A stretch of DNA of 64,000 nt from assembly GCA_021648845.1 (NCBI GenBank), contig JAKJHY010000008.1, positions 62,001 through 126,000 on the forward strand. The letters are read 5' to 3'. The stretch's first letter is position 1. Each line of letters begins with the position of its first letter. Under the pieces are notes generated by a model, which saw only the letters and a program-made list of their open reading frames with translations, was not told where the DNA came from and ran no database searches. The stretch comes from Mycobacterium sp. MBM. Its GTDB lineage: Bacteria; Actinomycetota; Actinomycetes; Mycobacteriales; Mycobacteriaceae. Positions 25,970 to 34,717 of the stretch are shown one piece after another. The position numbers and the translations under genes were made by a program.

Positions 25970-26551
25970 GTGAGCCAGCTGTCGTTCTTCTCGGCCGAGT
26001 CGGTACCGCCGGCTGTCGAGGATCTGACGGGGCTGCTGGCCGCGCACGGTCAGGTGGTGCTCACCGGGGGACAGGCGCGCCTGTCCATCGTGGTCGAGGC
26101 GCTGTGGCGCGCCCGGGAGCTGGCGGTGATGATCGACGAGCTCGGGTTGCACGCCGAGATCCTGCGTACCGACGAGAACACCCCGCTGGTGCGCACCGCG
26201 ATGGACAGCCGGTTGGCTGATATCGCGTCGGACTGGACTCGCGGGGCGGTGAAGACCGTGCCCGGACACTGGCTGCCCGGCGCGCGCGAACTGCGGGTCT
26301 GGACGCTGGCCGCAGGCACCCCCGAGGCGGCGGACCGATACTTGCTGGGATTGGATCCGCATGCGCCCGACACGCACCCGGTGCTGGCATCGGCGCTGAT
26401 GCGGGTGGGTATCGCCCCGACCTTGATCGGTACCCGCGGCGCCCGGCCGGCGTTGCGGATCAGTGGCAGGCGGCGGCTATCACGGCTGGTAGAGAACGTC
26501 GGGGAACCTCCCGACGACGCCGACGCGTTTGCACAATGGCCGCGGATATAA
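25970..26551 (+). CDS. Conserved actinobacterial protein, Rv3647c homologue
   Basis: A 193-residue soluble protein beginning V-SQLSFFSAESVPPAVEDLTGLLAA. No catalytic motif was recognised. An HTH-like region near LSIVVEALWRARELAVMIDELG is possible, and the C-terminus RPALRISGRRRLSRLVENVGEPP is basic. It is always found upstream of topA in mycobacteria (synteny recalled). The GTG at 25970 was preferred to 25964 because it is 7 nt from the TAGTGT box. Confidence 0.8.
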   Translation: MSQLSFFSAESVPPAVEDLTGLLAAHGQVVLTGGQARLSIVVEALWRARELAVMIDELGLHAEILRTDENTPLVRTAMDSRLADIASDWTRGAVKTVPGHWLPGARELRVWTLAAGTPEAADRYLLGLDPHAPDTHPVLASALMRVGIAPTLIGTRGARPALRISGRRRLSRLVENVGEPPDDADAFAQWPRI

Positions 26552-26662
26552 GGAAAGCTGACGGGCGAGCCAGTTTGCGTTGGTTCGCCCAGAATGCGAA
26601 ATTGTCAGTTGCCAGCGCGCCGCACGGCAGCTCGGCAACAGAGAAGTGGAGTGTAAGAGCAG

Positions 26663-29494
26663 GTGGCTGACGACGACCGGAGCCGGGCAGGCGCCGGTAC
26701 TGTTCGGCGGCTCGTGATTGTCGAGTCGCCGACCAAAGCGCGCAAGATAGCGGGCTACCTCGGCTCCAATTACATCGTGGAATCCTCGCGCGGTCACATC
26801 CGTGACCTGCCGCGCGCCGCCGCCGACGTACCCGCCAAGTACAAATCCGAGCCGTGGGCGCGTCTCGGCGTCAACGTGGACGCGGATTTCGAACCGCTCT
26901 ACATCGTCAGCCCCGACAAGAAGGGCACCGTCACCGAGCTCAAGACGCTGCTCAAGGATGTCGACGAGCTCTACCTCGCCACCGACGGTGACCGCGAAGG
27001 TGAGGCCATCGCCTGGCACCTGCTCGAAACGCTCAAACCGCGCGTCCCGGTCAAGCGGATGGTGTTCCACGAGATCACCGAGCCGGCCATCCGGGCCGCC
27101 GCCGAGAACCCCCGCGATCTCGACATCGATCTGGTCGACGCCCAGGAAACCCGCCGCATTCTGGACCGTCTCTACGGCTACGAGGTGTCTCCCGTGCTGT
27201 GGAAGAAGGTCGCGCCGAAGCTGTCGGCGGGCCGGGTGCAGTCGGTGGCCACCCGCATCATCGTGCAGCGCGAGCGCGAGCGGATGGCCTTCCGCAGCGC
27301 CGGGTACTGGGATGTCACCGCCGAGCTCGACGCCAGCGTGTCCGATCCGCAGGCCACCCCGCCGCGGTTCACCGCGAAACTCAACACCGTGGACGGGCGC
27401 CGGGTGGCGGCCGGACGCGATTTCGACTCCCTCGGCGCGGTCCGCAAGCCCGACGAGGTGCTGGTGCTCGACGAGGCCGCGGCGGCCGCACTGGCCACCG
27501 GCCTGCGCGGGGCCCAGTTGGCCGTCTCGTCGGTCGAGCAGAAGCCCTACACCCGCAAGCCCTATCCGCCGTTCATGACGTCCACGCTGCAACAGGAGGC
27601 GGGCCGCAAGCTGCGGTTCTCCTCCGAGCGCACGATGAGCATCGCGCAGCGGCTGTACGAAAACGGCTACATCACCTATATGCGTACCGACTCGACGACC
27701 CTGTCGGAGTCGGCCATCAACGCCGCGCGCAACCAGGCCGGGCAGCTCTACGGCCAGGAGTATGTGCACCCGACCCCGCGCCAATACACCCGCAAGGTGA
27801 AGAACGCGCAGGAGGCGCACGAGGCGATCCGACCCTCCGGCGATGTCTTCCAGACCCCGGGCCAGTTGCACAGCGCCCTGGACAACGACGAGTTCCGGCT
27901 CTACGAGCTGATCTGGCAGCGCACCGTGGCCTCGCAGATGGCCGACGCGCGTGGCACCACGCTGAGCCTGCGGATCTCCGGAACCGCCAGGTCGGGTGAG
28001 CAGGTCGTTTTCAACGCCTCGGGCCGCACCATCACGTTCCCGGGCTTCCTCAAGGCCTATGTCGAAAGCCTCGACGAGCAGGCCGGCGGTGAGGCCGACG
28101 ATGCCGAGAGCCGACTGCCCAACCTGACCCAGGGCCAGCGGGTGGACGCCGCCGAACTGACCGCCGACGGGCACACCACCAGCCCGCCGGCGCGCTACAC
28201 CGAGGCGTCGCTGATCAAGGCGCTGGAGGACCTCGGTATCGGGCGCCCGTCGACGTACAGCTCGATCATCAAGACGATCCAGGACCGCGGCTACGTCCAC
28301 AAGAAGGGCAGCGCACTGGTGCCGTCCTGGGTGGCGTTCGCGGTGATCGGACTGCTCGAACAGCACTTCGGGCGGCTGGTCGACTACGACTTCACCGCCG
28401 CCATGGAAGACGAGCTGGACGCGATCGCCGCCGGTAACGAGCGACGGACCAACTGGCTGAACAACTTCTATTTCGGCGGCGAGCACGGCGTGGAGGGTTC
28501 CATCGCCCGCGCGGGCGGTCTCAAGCAACTCGTCGGCGGCAACCTGGAGGAGATCGACGCGCGACTGGTCAACTCCATCAAGCTGTTCGACGACGCCGAG
28601 GGGCGCGCGGTCAACGTGCGTGTCGGCCGCAACGGCCCGTACCTGGAGCGGATGATCGCCGACCCGGACAACCCGGGGGAGCTCAAACCGCAGCGGGCCA
28701 ACCTCAAGGATGAGCTGACTCCCGACGAGCTCACGCTAGAGCTTGCCGAAAAGGCCTTCGCCACACCGCAAGAGGGTCGCTCACTGGGCGTCGACCCGGA
28801 GACCGGACACGAGATCCTGGCCAAGGACGGTCGTTACGGCCCGTACGTCACCGAGGTGCTGCCCGAACCCGAGAATCCCGACGACGGCAGCGCGGGCTCG
28901 CCTGCCAAGAAGGGCAAGAAGCCGACCGGTCCGAAGCCGCGCACCGGTTCGCTGCTGCGCACCATGGATCTGGAGACGGTGACGCTGGAGGACGCCCTCA
29001 AGCTGCTGTCATTGCCCCGCGTGGTCGGAGTCGATCCCGCCAACGGTGAGGAGATCACCGCTCAGAACGGCCGTTATGGCCCATATCTGAAGCGCGGCAC
29101 CGATTCTCGTTCGCTGGCCACCGAAGAGCAGATGTTCACCATCACCCTCGACGAGGCGCTGAAGATCTATGCCGAGCCCAAACGGCGCGGCCGTCAGGGT
29201 GCGGCGACCCCGCCGCTGCGCGAGCTGGGCACCGATCCGGTGTCGGAGAAGCCGATGGTGATCAAGGACGGCAGGTTCGGCCCGTATGTCACCGACGGGG
29301 AGACCAACGCCAGCCTGCGCAAGGGTGACGATGTGCTCTCGATCACCGACGAACGCGCCTCCGAACTGCTCGCCGACCGCCGCGCGCGGGGCCCGGTGAA
29401 GAAGGCAGCCAAGAAGGCGCCGGCGAAAAAGGCTGCGGCCAAAAAGGCCCCGGCGAAAAAGGCCGCGGCCAAGAAGGCCGTGAAGAAAGCCTAG
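26663..29494 (+). CDS. topA: DNA topoisomerase I
   Basis: Type IA topoisomerase of 943 residues relaxing negative supercoils. The Toprim domain starts LVIVESPTKARKIAGYLG and carries the DGDREGEAIAWH acidic motif. The active-site Tyr is residue 339 in ITYMRTDSTTL. The mycobacterial C-terminal repeats (GRYGPYV, GRFGPYV) replace Zn fingers. The last ~30 residues are a Lys/Ala tail of KKAPAKKAA type that aids strand passage and binding. GTG start with GGAG upstream. Its TAG stop shares the CTAG tetranucleotide with the stop of the convergent cyclase gene. Confidence 0.97.
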   Translation: MADDDRSRAGAGTVRRLVIVESPTKARKIAGYLGSNYIVESSRGHIRDLPRAAADVPAKYKSEPWARLGVNVDADFEPLYIVSPDKKGTVTELKTLLKDVDELYLATDGDREGEAIAWHLLETLKPRVPVKRMVFHEITEPAIRAAAENPRDLDIDLVDAQETRRILDRLYGYEVSPVLWKKVAPKLSAGRVQSVATRIIVQRERERMAFRSAGYWDVTAELDASVSDPQATPPRFTAKLNTVDGRRVAAGRDFDSLGAVRKPDEVLVLDEAAAAALATGLRGAQLAVSSVEQKPYTRKPYPPFMTSTLQQEAGRKLRFSSERTMSIAQRLYENGYITYMRTDSTTLSESAINAARNQAGQLYGQEYVHPTPRQYTRKVKNAQEAHEAIRPSGDVFQTPGQLHSALDNDEFRLYELIWQRTVASQMADARGTTLSLRISGTARSGEQVVFNASGRTITFPGFLKAYVESLDEQAGGEADDAESRLPNLTQGQRVDAAELTADGHTTSPPARYTEASLIKALEDLGIGRPSTYSSIIKTIQDRGYVHKKGSALVPSWVAFAVIGLLEQHFGRLVDYDFTAAMEDELDAIAAGNERRTNWLNNFYFGGEHGVEGSIARAGGLKQLVGGNLEEIDARLVNSIKLFDDAEGRAVNVRVGRNGPYLERMIADPDNPGELKPQRANLKDELTPDELTLELAEKAFATPQEGRSLGVDPETGHEILAKDGRYGPYVTEVLPEPENPDDGSAGSPAKKGKKPTGPKPRTGSLLRTMDLETVTLEDALKLLSLPRVVGVDPANGEEITAQNGRYGPYLKRGTDSRSLATEEQMFTITLDEALKIYAEPKRRGRQGAATPPLRELGTDPVSEKPMVIKDGRFGPYVTDGETNASLRKGDDVLSITDERASELLADRRARGPVKKAAKKAPAKKAAAKKAPAKKAAAKKAVKKA

Positions 29495-31065
29495 CTGGAC
29501 AGGGCGCGGCTGTACGGCCGGACCGGCCGGGCCAGCTGCGTCGGTGCGGTGCGGCCGCGCAGCTCGACGATCTCGCCGACATCCCAGCACAGGGCCTCGG
29601 AGTCCAGCGCCCCGCTGACCGCGATGGCGGAGGCCAGCACATGGCCCTCTTCCAGCTTGGCGAGTTCGGTGAGCCGCGCGGCCTCGTTCACCGGATCGCC
29701 GATCACCGTGTATTCGAAGCGGGCCTGGGCGCCGATGTGGCCGGCGATCGCCCGCCCGGCGGATACCCCGATACCGAACTCGGTCTGGCCCAACACATTC
29801 ACCAGTTCGTCGTGCAGTTCGCGGGAGGCCGCCAGTGCGGCTCCGGAGGCGTCGGGGTGTTCGATCGGGGCGCCGAAGATGGCCAGCGCGGCATCACCCT
29901 GGAACTTGTTGACGAACCCGCCGTGCTTGTTCACCGTGTCGACGATGACCCGGAAGAAATCGTTGAGCAGGTTCACCACCTCGGAGGCCGGGATGGTGGA
30001 GGCCAGTTGGGTGGAACCGACCAGATCGACGAACAGCACTGCGACATCGCGTTCCTGGCCGCCTAGTTCGGTGCCGCGTTCCAGGGCGCGCCGCGCCACG
30101 TCCTCACCGACATAGCGGCCGAACAGGTCGCGTAGGCGTTGCCGTTCGGCCAGATCGCGGACCATGTCGTTGAAGCCCGCCTGCAGCAGGCCGAGCTCGC
30201 TGGCGTCATAGATCTGCATGTGCGCGTTGTAGTTTCCGCGCTGTACCTCGCCGAGGGCCCAGCGCAGCTGGCGCAGCGGGTCGGCGATGGACATCGAGAC
30301 CAGGACGGTGCCGACCAGGCCGATCAGCAGCGCGGCGATGGCCAGCAGCAGGATCGGGGTGGTCAGTTTGTCGGCGGGCGCATTGAGGATGTCGAACTTG
30401 CTCGCCACCACCGCCAGCACGATGGCCAGGATCGGGACCCCGGTGGACAGCACCCAGGTGAGCACCTGGCGCAGGATCACCCCGGGGGCCCGGAAGTTCT
30501 CCGGCACGCCGGTGCGCAGCGCGGCGACCGCCACGGGGCGCAGCACCCGCTCGGACTGCAGGTAGCCGATGATCGCCACCGCGGTGGCGCCCAGCGCGGT
30601 GGCGACGGCGACGACGGGGGCGGACTTGCTGGCCACCGGCCAGCTCGCCACGATGAAGACGATGGAGCCCAGGCACCAGTTGGTCACATTGATGACCGAC
30701 CGGTAGAAGGGCATCTTGAGGGCCCGGACGCGGGCCACCTCGGTGATGGTGGTGGAGGTGTCGCCGAGCAGGGTGTCGCGGCGCTGCCAGCGGATCACCG
30801 GGATGAGCATCCGCAGGGTGATGTAGGCGGCGATGGTGAACGAGACGAACAGATAGGCCAGGAAGACCGCCAGGTTGAACGCCGGAAGCTCCTGGAGCTG
30901 GATGCGGTCCTCGGGGGGCAGTCCGTAGCGCAGGAAACCCAGGACCAGCAGCGCGCCGATGATATCGGCCTGCACCATGCCCAGGCCGAACACCGGCCAC
31001 GGCGTGCGGGCCACCCAACGAAGGAACGCGCTGACGCGTCCGATCGGTGTCACCTCCGCACTCAC
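29491..31065 (-). CDS. Membrane class III adenylyl cyclase with HAMP, Rv3645 homologue
   Basis: A 524-residue enzyme with six N-terminal membrane helices, a HAMP domain (SIADPLRQLRWALGEVQRGN) and a C-terminal cyclase domain. Catalytic residues look complete: metal Asp in LFVDLVGSTQLA, Lys and Asp in NKFQGDAALAIFG, and the Asn/Arg pair in GDPVNEAARL. Rv3645 is a main source of cAMP in M. tuberculosis, responding to fatty acids. The GTG at 31065 lies 6 nt after TACGGT, so it is predicted leaderless. It probably feeds CRP and cAMP-dependent acylation. Confidence 0.93.
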   Translation of the reverse strand: MSAEVTPIGRVSAFLRWVARTPWPVFGLGMVQADIIGALLVLGFLRYGLPPEDRIQLQELPAFNLAVFLAYLFVSFTIAAYITLRMLIPVIRWQRRDTLLGDTSTTITEVARVRALKMPFYRSVINVTNWCLGSIVFIVASWPVASKSAPVVAVATALGATAVAIIGYLQSERVLRPVAVAALRTGVPENFRAPGVILRQVLTWVLSTGVPILAIVLAVVASKFDILNAPADKLTTPILLLAIAALLIGLVGTVLVSMSIADPLRQLRWALGEVQRGNYNAHMQIYDASELGLLQAGFNDMVRDLAERQRLRDLFGRYVGEDVARRALERGTELGGQERDVAVLFVDLVGSTQLASTIPASEVVNLLNDFFRVIVDTVNKHGGFVNKFQGDAALAIFGAPIEHPDASGAALAASRELHDELVNVLGQTEFGIGVSAGRAIAGHIGAQARFEYTVIGDPVNEAARLTELAKLEEGHVLASAIAVSGALDSEALCWDVGEIVELRGRTAPTQLARPVRPYSRALSS

Positions 31066-31071
31066 CCGTTC

Positions 31072-31077
31072 ACCGTA
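31072..31077 (-). promoter_or_regulatory. -10 box of the adenylyl cyclase gene, leaderless
   Basis: TACGGT on the minus strand, 6 nt before the GTG at 31065. Confidence 0.5.
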
Positions 31078-31133
31078 TCGGTCAGGGCCCGTCGGTTGCG
31101 CCGGTGAGCCTGTGTCGTGTCTGCCGGTGCCAT

Positions 31134-31139
31134 TAGTGT
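31134..31139 (+). promoter_or_regulatory. -10 box of holB, leaderless
   Basis: TAGTGT followed by 6 nt and the GTG at 31146. Confidence 0.5.
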
Positions 31140-31145
31140 TGAGCG

Positions 31146-32357
31146 GTGCACAGCGGTGTTTTTTCGCGTCTGGTGGGTCAACACCTCGTCGAGGAGGAGT
31201 TACTCGCGGCCGCTACCGCGGCGCGAGGTGAAATGTCTCACAGCGCACTCACAGCCGGCGGCATGACGCACGCCTGGCTGATCACCGGCCCGCCCGGTTC
31301 CGGTCGTTCCATCGCCGCGGTGTGCTTCGCCGCGGCGCTGCAGTGCACGTCGGAGGGGCCGCCGGGATGCGGTGAGTGCCGGTCGTGCACCACCACCATG
31401 GCCGGCACCCACGCCGACGTGCGCCGGATCATCCCGGAGGGGTTGTCGATCGGGGTGCGCGAGATGCGCGAGATCGTGCAGATCGCGTCGCGTCGGCCGG
31501 GCACCGGACGCTGGCAGATCGTGGTTGTCGAGGATGCCGACCGACTCACCGAGGGCGCGGCCAACGCACTGCTCAAGGTGGTCGAAGAGCCGCCGCCGTC
31601 GACGGTGTTCCTGTTGTGCGCGCCGTCGGTGGATCCCGAGGACATCGCCGTCACGCTGCGGTCGCGGTGCCGGCATATCGCGTTGGTGACCCCGCCGACC
31701 GCGTCGATCGCCGAGGTACTGACCGAGCGGGACGGGATCGCCGCCGACGTGGCCGCCTGGGCCGCGTCGGTCAGTGGGGGTCATGTGGGCCGCGCGCGCC
31801 GGTTGGCCACCGATCCGGAGTCGCGGCTGCGTCGGGAGCGCGCGCTGGGCCTGGCCCGCGACGCCGCGACACCGTCTCGGGCCTACGGGGCCGCCGAAGA
31901 ATTGGTCGCCACCGCGGAGGCGGAGGCCAAGGCCCTCACCGTGGACCGGAATGAGAGTGAGACCGAGGAATTGCGCACCGCGCTCGGTGCCGGCGGCACC
32001 GGTAAGGGCACCACGGGCACCATGCGCGGCGCCAGTGGGGCGATGAAGGCACTCGAGCAGCGTCAGAAGTCACGGCAGACCCGGGCCTCCCGCGACGCTC
32101 TGGACCGCGCGTTGATGGACCTGGCCACCTACTTCCGCGATGCGCTGGTGGTGTCGGCCGGTGCGGGTGGGGTGGCCGCCAACCACCCCGATATGGCCGA
32201 GAAGGTGGGCTCGATGGCCGCTCATGTGGCGCCGGACAAGCTGCTGCGCTGTATCGAGGCGGTGCTGGACTGCCGTGAGGCGCTGGCGATCAACGTGAAG
32301 CCGAAGTTCGCGGTCGACGCGATGGTTGCGACGGTGGGGCAGGCCTTACGGAACTGA
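31146..32357 (+). CDS. holB: DNA polymerase III delta-prime subunit
   Basis: AAA+ clamp-loader subunit of 403 residues. Walker A is GPPGSGRSIAA. The zinc module CTSEGPPGCGECRSC, the VVEDADRLTEGAANALLKVVEEPP Walker B/sensor region and the LRSRCRH arginine-finger (SRC) motif follow. A Gly/Thr-rich linker (GAGGTGKGTTGTMRGASG) near residue 280 separates the C-terminal collar domain. The start is set by the leaderless -10 box. Placement next to tRNA-Thr matches Rv3644c. Confidence 0.95.
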   Translation: MHSGVFSRLVGQHLVEEELLAAATAARGEMSHSALTAGGMTHAWLITGPPGSGRSIAAVCFAAALQCTSEGPPGCGECRSCTTTMAGTHADVRRIIPEGLSIGVREMREIVQIASRRPGTGRWQIVVVEDADRLTEGAANALLKVVEEPPPSTVFLLCAPSVDPEDIAVTLRSRCRHIALVTPPTASIAEVLTERDGIAADVAAWAASVSGGHVGRARRLATDPESRLRRERALGLARDAATPSRAYGAAEELVATAEAEAKALTVDRNESETEELRTALGAGGTGKGTTGTMRGASGAMKALEQRQKSRQTRASRDALDRALMDLATYFRDALVVSAGAGGVAANHPDMAEKVGSMAAHVAPDKLLRCIEAVLDCREALAINVKPKFAVDAMVATVGQALRN

Positions 32358-32358
32358 G

Positions 32359-32388
32359 TTGGGTCATCTGTGAGCGCTGTCGTAGACT
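32359..32388 (+). promoter_or_regulatory. Promoter of tRNA-Thr
   Basis: TTGGGT (32359-32364), 18-nt spacer and TAGACT (32383-32388). The start would be near 32395, 18 nt before the tRNA. Confidence 0.55.
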
Positions 32389-32412
32389 CGTCCCGCCTGT
32401 GTAGGCAGGCGC

Positions 32413-32488
32413 GCCACCTTAGCTCAGTCGGTAGAGCAATTCACTCGTAATGAATAGGTCAGGAGTTCGATTCTCCTAGGTGGCTCCA
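32413..32488 (+). tRNA. tRNA-Thr (anticodon CGT), CCA encoded
   Basis: Acceptor stem GCCACCT/AGGTGGC. D-loop AGCTCAGTCGGTAGAGC. Anticodon stem ATTCA/TGAAT closes loop CTCGTAA with anticodon CGT at 32446-32448. T-arm GGAGTTCGATTCTCC. Discriminator T followed by a genomic CCA. Confidence 0.97.
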
Positions 32489-32500
32489 TCGGGGATGAAC

Positions 32501-32869
32501 TTAACCGGCCCTGCGCTGGGATTGTCTGCGTTCGGCCAGCCGCCGCCACAGGTCCTCGAGATCGATATCGTGCGGCTGGCGCGGGCGGCGCTGATGGAAC
32601 AGCGAGTCGTCATGGCTGGCCGGGCAGTGAAACCGGTGCAGTTGCAGACATTGCGCCGGCCAGCGGCCCTCGTGCTCATCCTCCAGGTCGATCACCTGTC
32701 GCGTGATCCGGCGGATCGCGAACCGGTTGCCCGCCGCGCTCTCCTCAGTCGGGTACATCCGGGCCTCGAACAGGCGCCAGCCACCGTAGGCCATCTGCAG
32801 CCAGACGGTGTCGGTGCCGCAGTGTGTGCACGGGGCGACCACCGACGGTCGCGAGTCTGGCCAGTCCAT
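32501..32869 (-). CDS. Small hypothetical protein with CxxC and CxHxxHC-like cysteines
   Basis: A 122-residue protein starting MDWPDSRPSVVAPCTHCGTD. CTHC and, later, CLQLHRFHC suggest a zinc-ribbon-like fold, and an acidic/basic C-terminus follows. It is not recognised as a named family. The ATG at 32869 lies 6 nt after TAGCCT (32876-32881), a leaderless signal that supports a real gene. It converges on tRNA-Thr. Confidence 0.65.
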   Translation of the reverse strand: MDWPDSRPSVVAPCTHCGTDTVWLQMAYGGWRLFEARMYPTEESAAGNRFAIRRITRQVIDLEDEHEGRWPAQCLQLHRFHCPASHDDSLFHQRRPRQPHDIDLEDLWRRLAERRQSQRRAG

Positions 32870-32875
32870 GCCTCA

Positions 32876-32881
32876 AGGCTA
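32876..32881 (-). promoter_or_regulatory. -10 box of the CxxC protein gene, leaderless
   Basis: TAGCCT on the minus strand, 6 nt before the ATG at 32869. Confidence 0.45.
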
Positions 32882-32928
32882 AGGACGGCCGCCGACATTT
32901 TCGGCGCGCACACGCCGTGCGGGCCGAC

Positions 32929-34689
32929 CTATCGGGGCGCCACGAACCCGAGCGGCCCGGCGGCAATGCATACCGACAGTGCCGCGGTGTTCGCGCGCAC
33001 CCGGATGGCCTCACCGGCTCCGGACAGCCGTACGAACACCCGGTTCAACCCGGGGTGCACCGGAACTTTCACCGGAGCGCCCTCGGCCAGTGACATGGTC
33101 AGCGACCCCTCGCTGTTGGCCAGATAGTTCAGCTCGGCCGTCCAATCCGCGGGCAGCAGCGGCCCGTCCAGTGCCATGACGACCTCGGGTCCGTCGGTCT
33201 GCACCAGGTAGCCGCAGCCCGGTGCGGGCCCGGGGGTGATGGTGCGCACCCAGGTGACCATTGCATCGCGCAACCTTCCGGTGCTGTCCAGGATATGTAA
33301 TTCCGTTGTGCTGGTGCTGAATTCCGGACGATCGGGCAGCAGTGCGAACATATGGCTGGCCAGGTTCTCCGGTGCGGCCACGCGCTGCATGATCATCGGA
33401 TCGACCTCCTGGTCCAGCAGTGGCGCCGCCTGCGGGCCGGCCGCGGCCAGGCCGGTGCGCGCATTGTCCAGGTAGCCGGGGACCGGGCTGTCCTGCCACA
33501 CGCGCAGGAAGGTGGCCGTCGAGTACAGGCTGCTGCCGAGGAACGCCGCCGCGGCGGCGACGGCCACCACCGACCTGGCCGTCGACACATCCAGCCAGCG
33601 CGACGCCGGACGGTTCGGGGCGCACAACGCGACTGCGGCCAGTAATGCCAGCACCACCACCAGGTCGGGCAGATAGCGCAGCGTCTGAGCCAGTTCGAGC
33701 GCGGTGAACTGCGATGACCGCATCAGATAGATCGGCACCTGGCAGGCCACCGCGTATCCGACGGCGGCCAGCCACACCGCGCCGATGCGCCGCTTACGTG
33801 CCATCGACACCGCGAAGACGGCCGCCAATACCAGCCAGCCCAGCACCATCACCGTCACCGGGGGTGTGGCCCACGGCGACGCCGGCGCCCAGCGCTGCCA
33901 CTCCCATGGCCCTCCGGCCAGGCCGGGCACGATGCCGTGGGTCACCGAACGCCTCAGCAGATCCCAGGTCATCCCCAGGTCAAACGACCAGCGTTGTTGG
34001 TCGACCACCACCAGGTACACCCCGATCCAGGCCGCGGTCACCACCAGTAGTCCGGTCCAGAGCCGCGCCGCGCGCCGCCAGACATCCGCGATGGACCCGC
34101 CGGTGACCCAGGCCAGCAAGGCGGTCACGGTGAACGCCACGAACGGGATCACCGCGGACTTCTCGAAGAACAACAGCCCGCCCAGATAGACCAGGATGCC
34201 GGTCACGGCGTAGCGGCGATTCCCGGTGCGCACCAACAGGATCGCATCGGCGCACACCCAGGCCAGTGCGGCCAGCATGGGCAACGAGTTCAGTCCGGCC
34301 GCCCACCAGGCGAAACCGGGCACCGTCAGCGGGGTGAACAGCGCGAAGGTCAGCGGTATCAGCAGCACCGGGCGCCAGCCCAGGATCACGTGCAGCGCCC
34401 GTAGCAATGCCGCCGATGCCAACAGCTGCAGCACCAGCAGGCTGATCGCCGGGCCTGCCCATTCCAGTGGCGCCAGCCGGGTGATGGCGCCGGCCACGAG
34501 GAAGGCCCCCGGCATCACGTGCCCGTCATGATCGTCGAACAGGTAACCGGCCGACAACAGGGGCTGGGTACCCGCTCGTCCGACCAGGATCAGGTCATCC
34601 CAGTAGAAATCGCCGCCGAAGGCCAGTACGGACCGGACCAGCAGCTGGACCGCGATCAGCGCAACGGCACTCCTAGCGACCCACTTCAT
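32929..34689 (-). CDS. Multi-pass membrane protein with GT-C glycosyltransferase-like features, Rv3635-like
   Basis: A 586-residue protein with about ten membrane segments and a C-terminal extracytoplasmic beta-rich domain (from about residue 410). The first loop carries FYWDDLILV, the DD motif typical of GT-C enzymes using polyprenyl-phosphate sugars, followed by DDHDGHVMPG. I infer an envelope glycosyltransferase. Donor and acceptor are unknown. Its neighbour galE (UDP-sugar epimerase) fits an envelope-polysaccharide role. TACAGT lies 8 nt before the ATG. Confidence 0.78.
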   Translation of the reverse strand: MKWVARSAVALIAVQLLVRSVLAFGGDFYWDDLILVGRAGTQPLLSAGYLFDDHDGHVMPGAFLVAGAITRLAPLEWAGPAISLLVLQLLASAALLRALHVILGWRPVLLIPLTFALFTPLTVPGFAWWAAGLNSLPMLAALAWVCADAILLVRTGNRRYAVTGILVYLGGLLFFEKSAVIPFVAFTVTALLAWVTGGSIADVWRRAARLWTGLLVVTAAWIGVYLVVVDQQRWSFDLGMTWDLLRRSVTHGIVPGLAGGPWEWQRWAPASPWATPPVTVMVLGWLVLAAVFAVSMARKRRIGAVWLAAVGYAVACQVPIYLMRSSQFTALELAQTLRYLPDLVVVLALLAAVALCAPNRPASRWLDVSTARSVVAVAAAAAFLGSSLYSTATFLRVWQDSPVPGYLDNARTGLAAAGPQAAPLLDQEVDPMIMQRVAAPENLASHMFALLPDRPEFSTSTTELHILDSTGRLRDAMVTWVRTITPGPAPGCGYLVQTDGPEVVMALDGPLLPADWTAELNYLANSEGSLTMSLAEGAPVKVPVHPGLNRVFVRLSGAGEAIRVRANTAALSVCIAAGPLGFVAPR

Positions 34690-34717
34690 CGGTTGCGACT
34701 GTACGGAGCCGGTGCCT

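Noticed and set aside
26480..28528. 682-codon open frame on the minus strand
   Set aside because: Shadow of topA; the plus strand carries the Toprim and active-site Tyr motifs.
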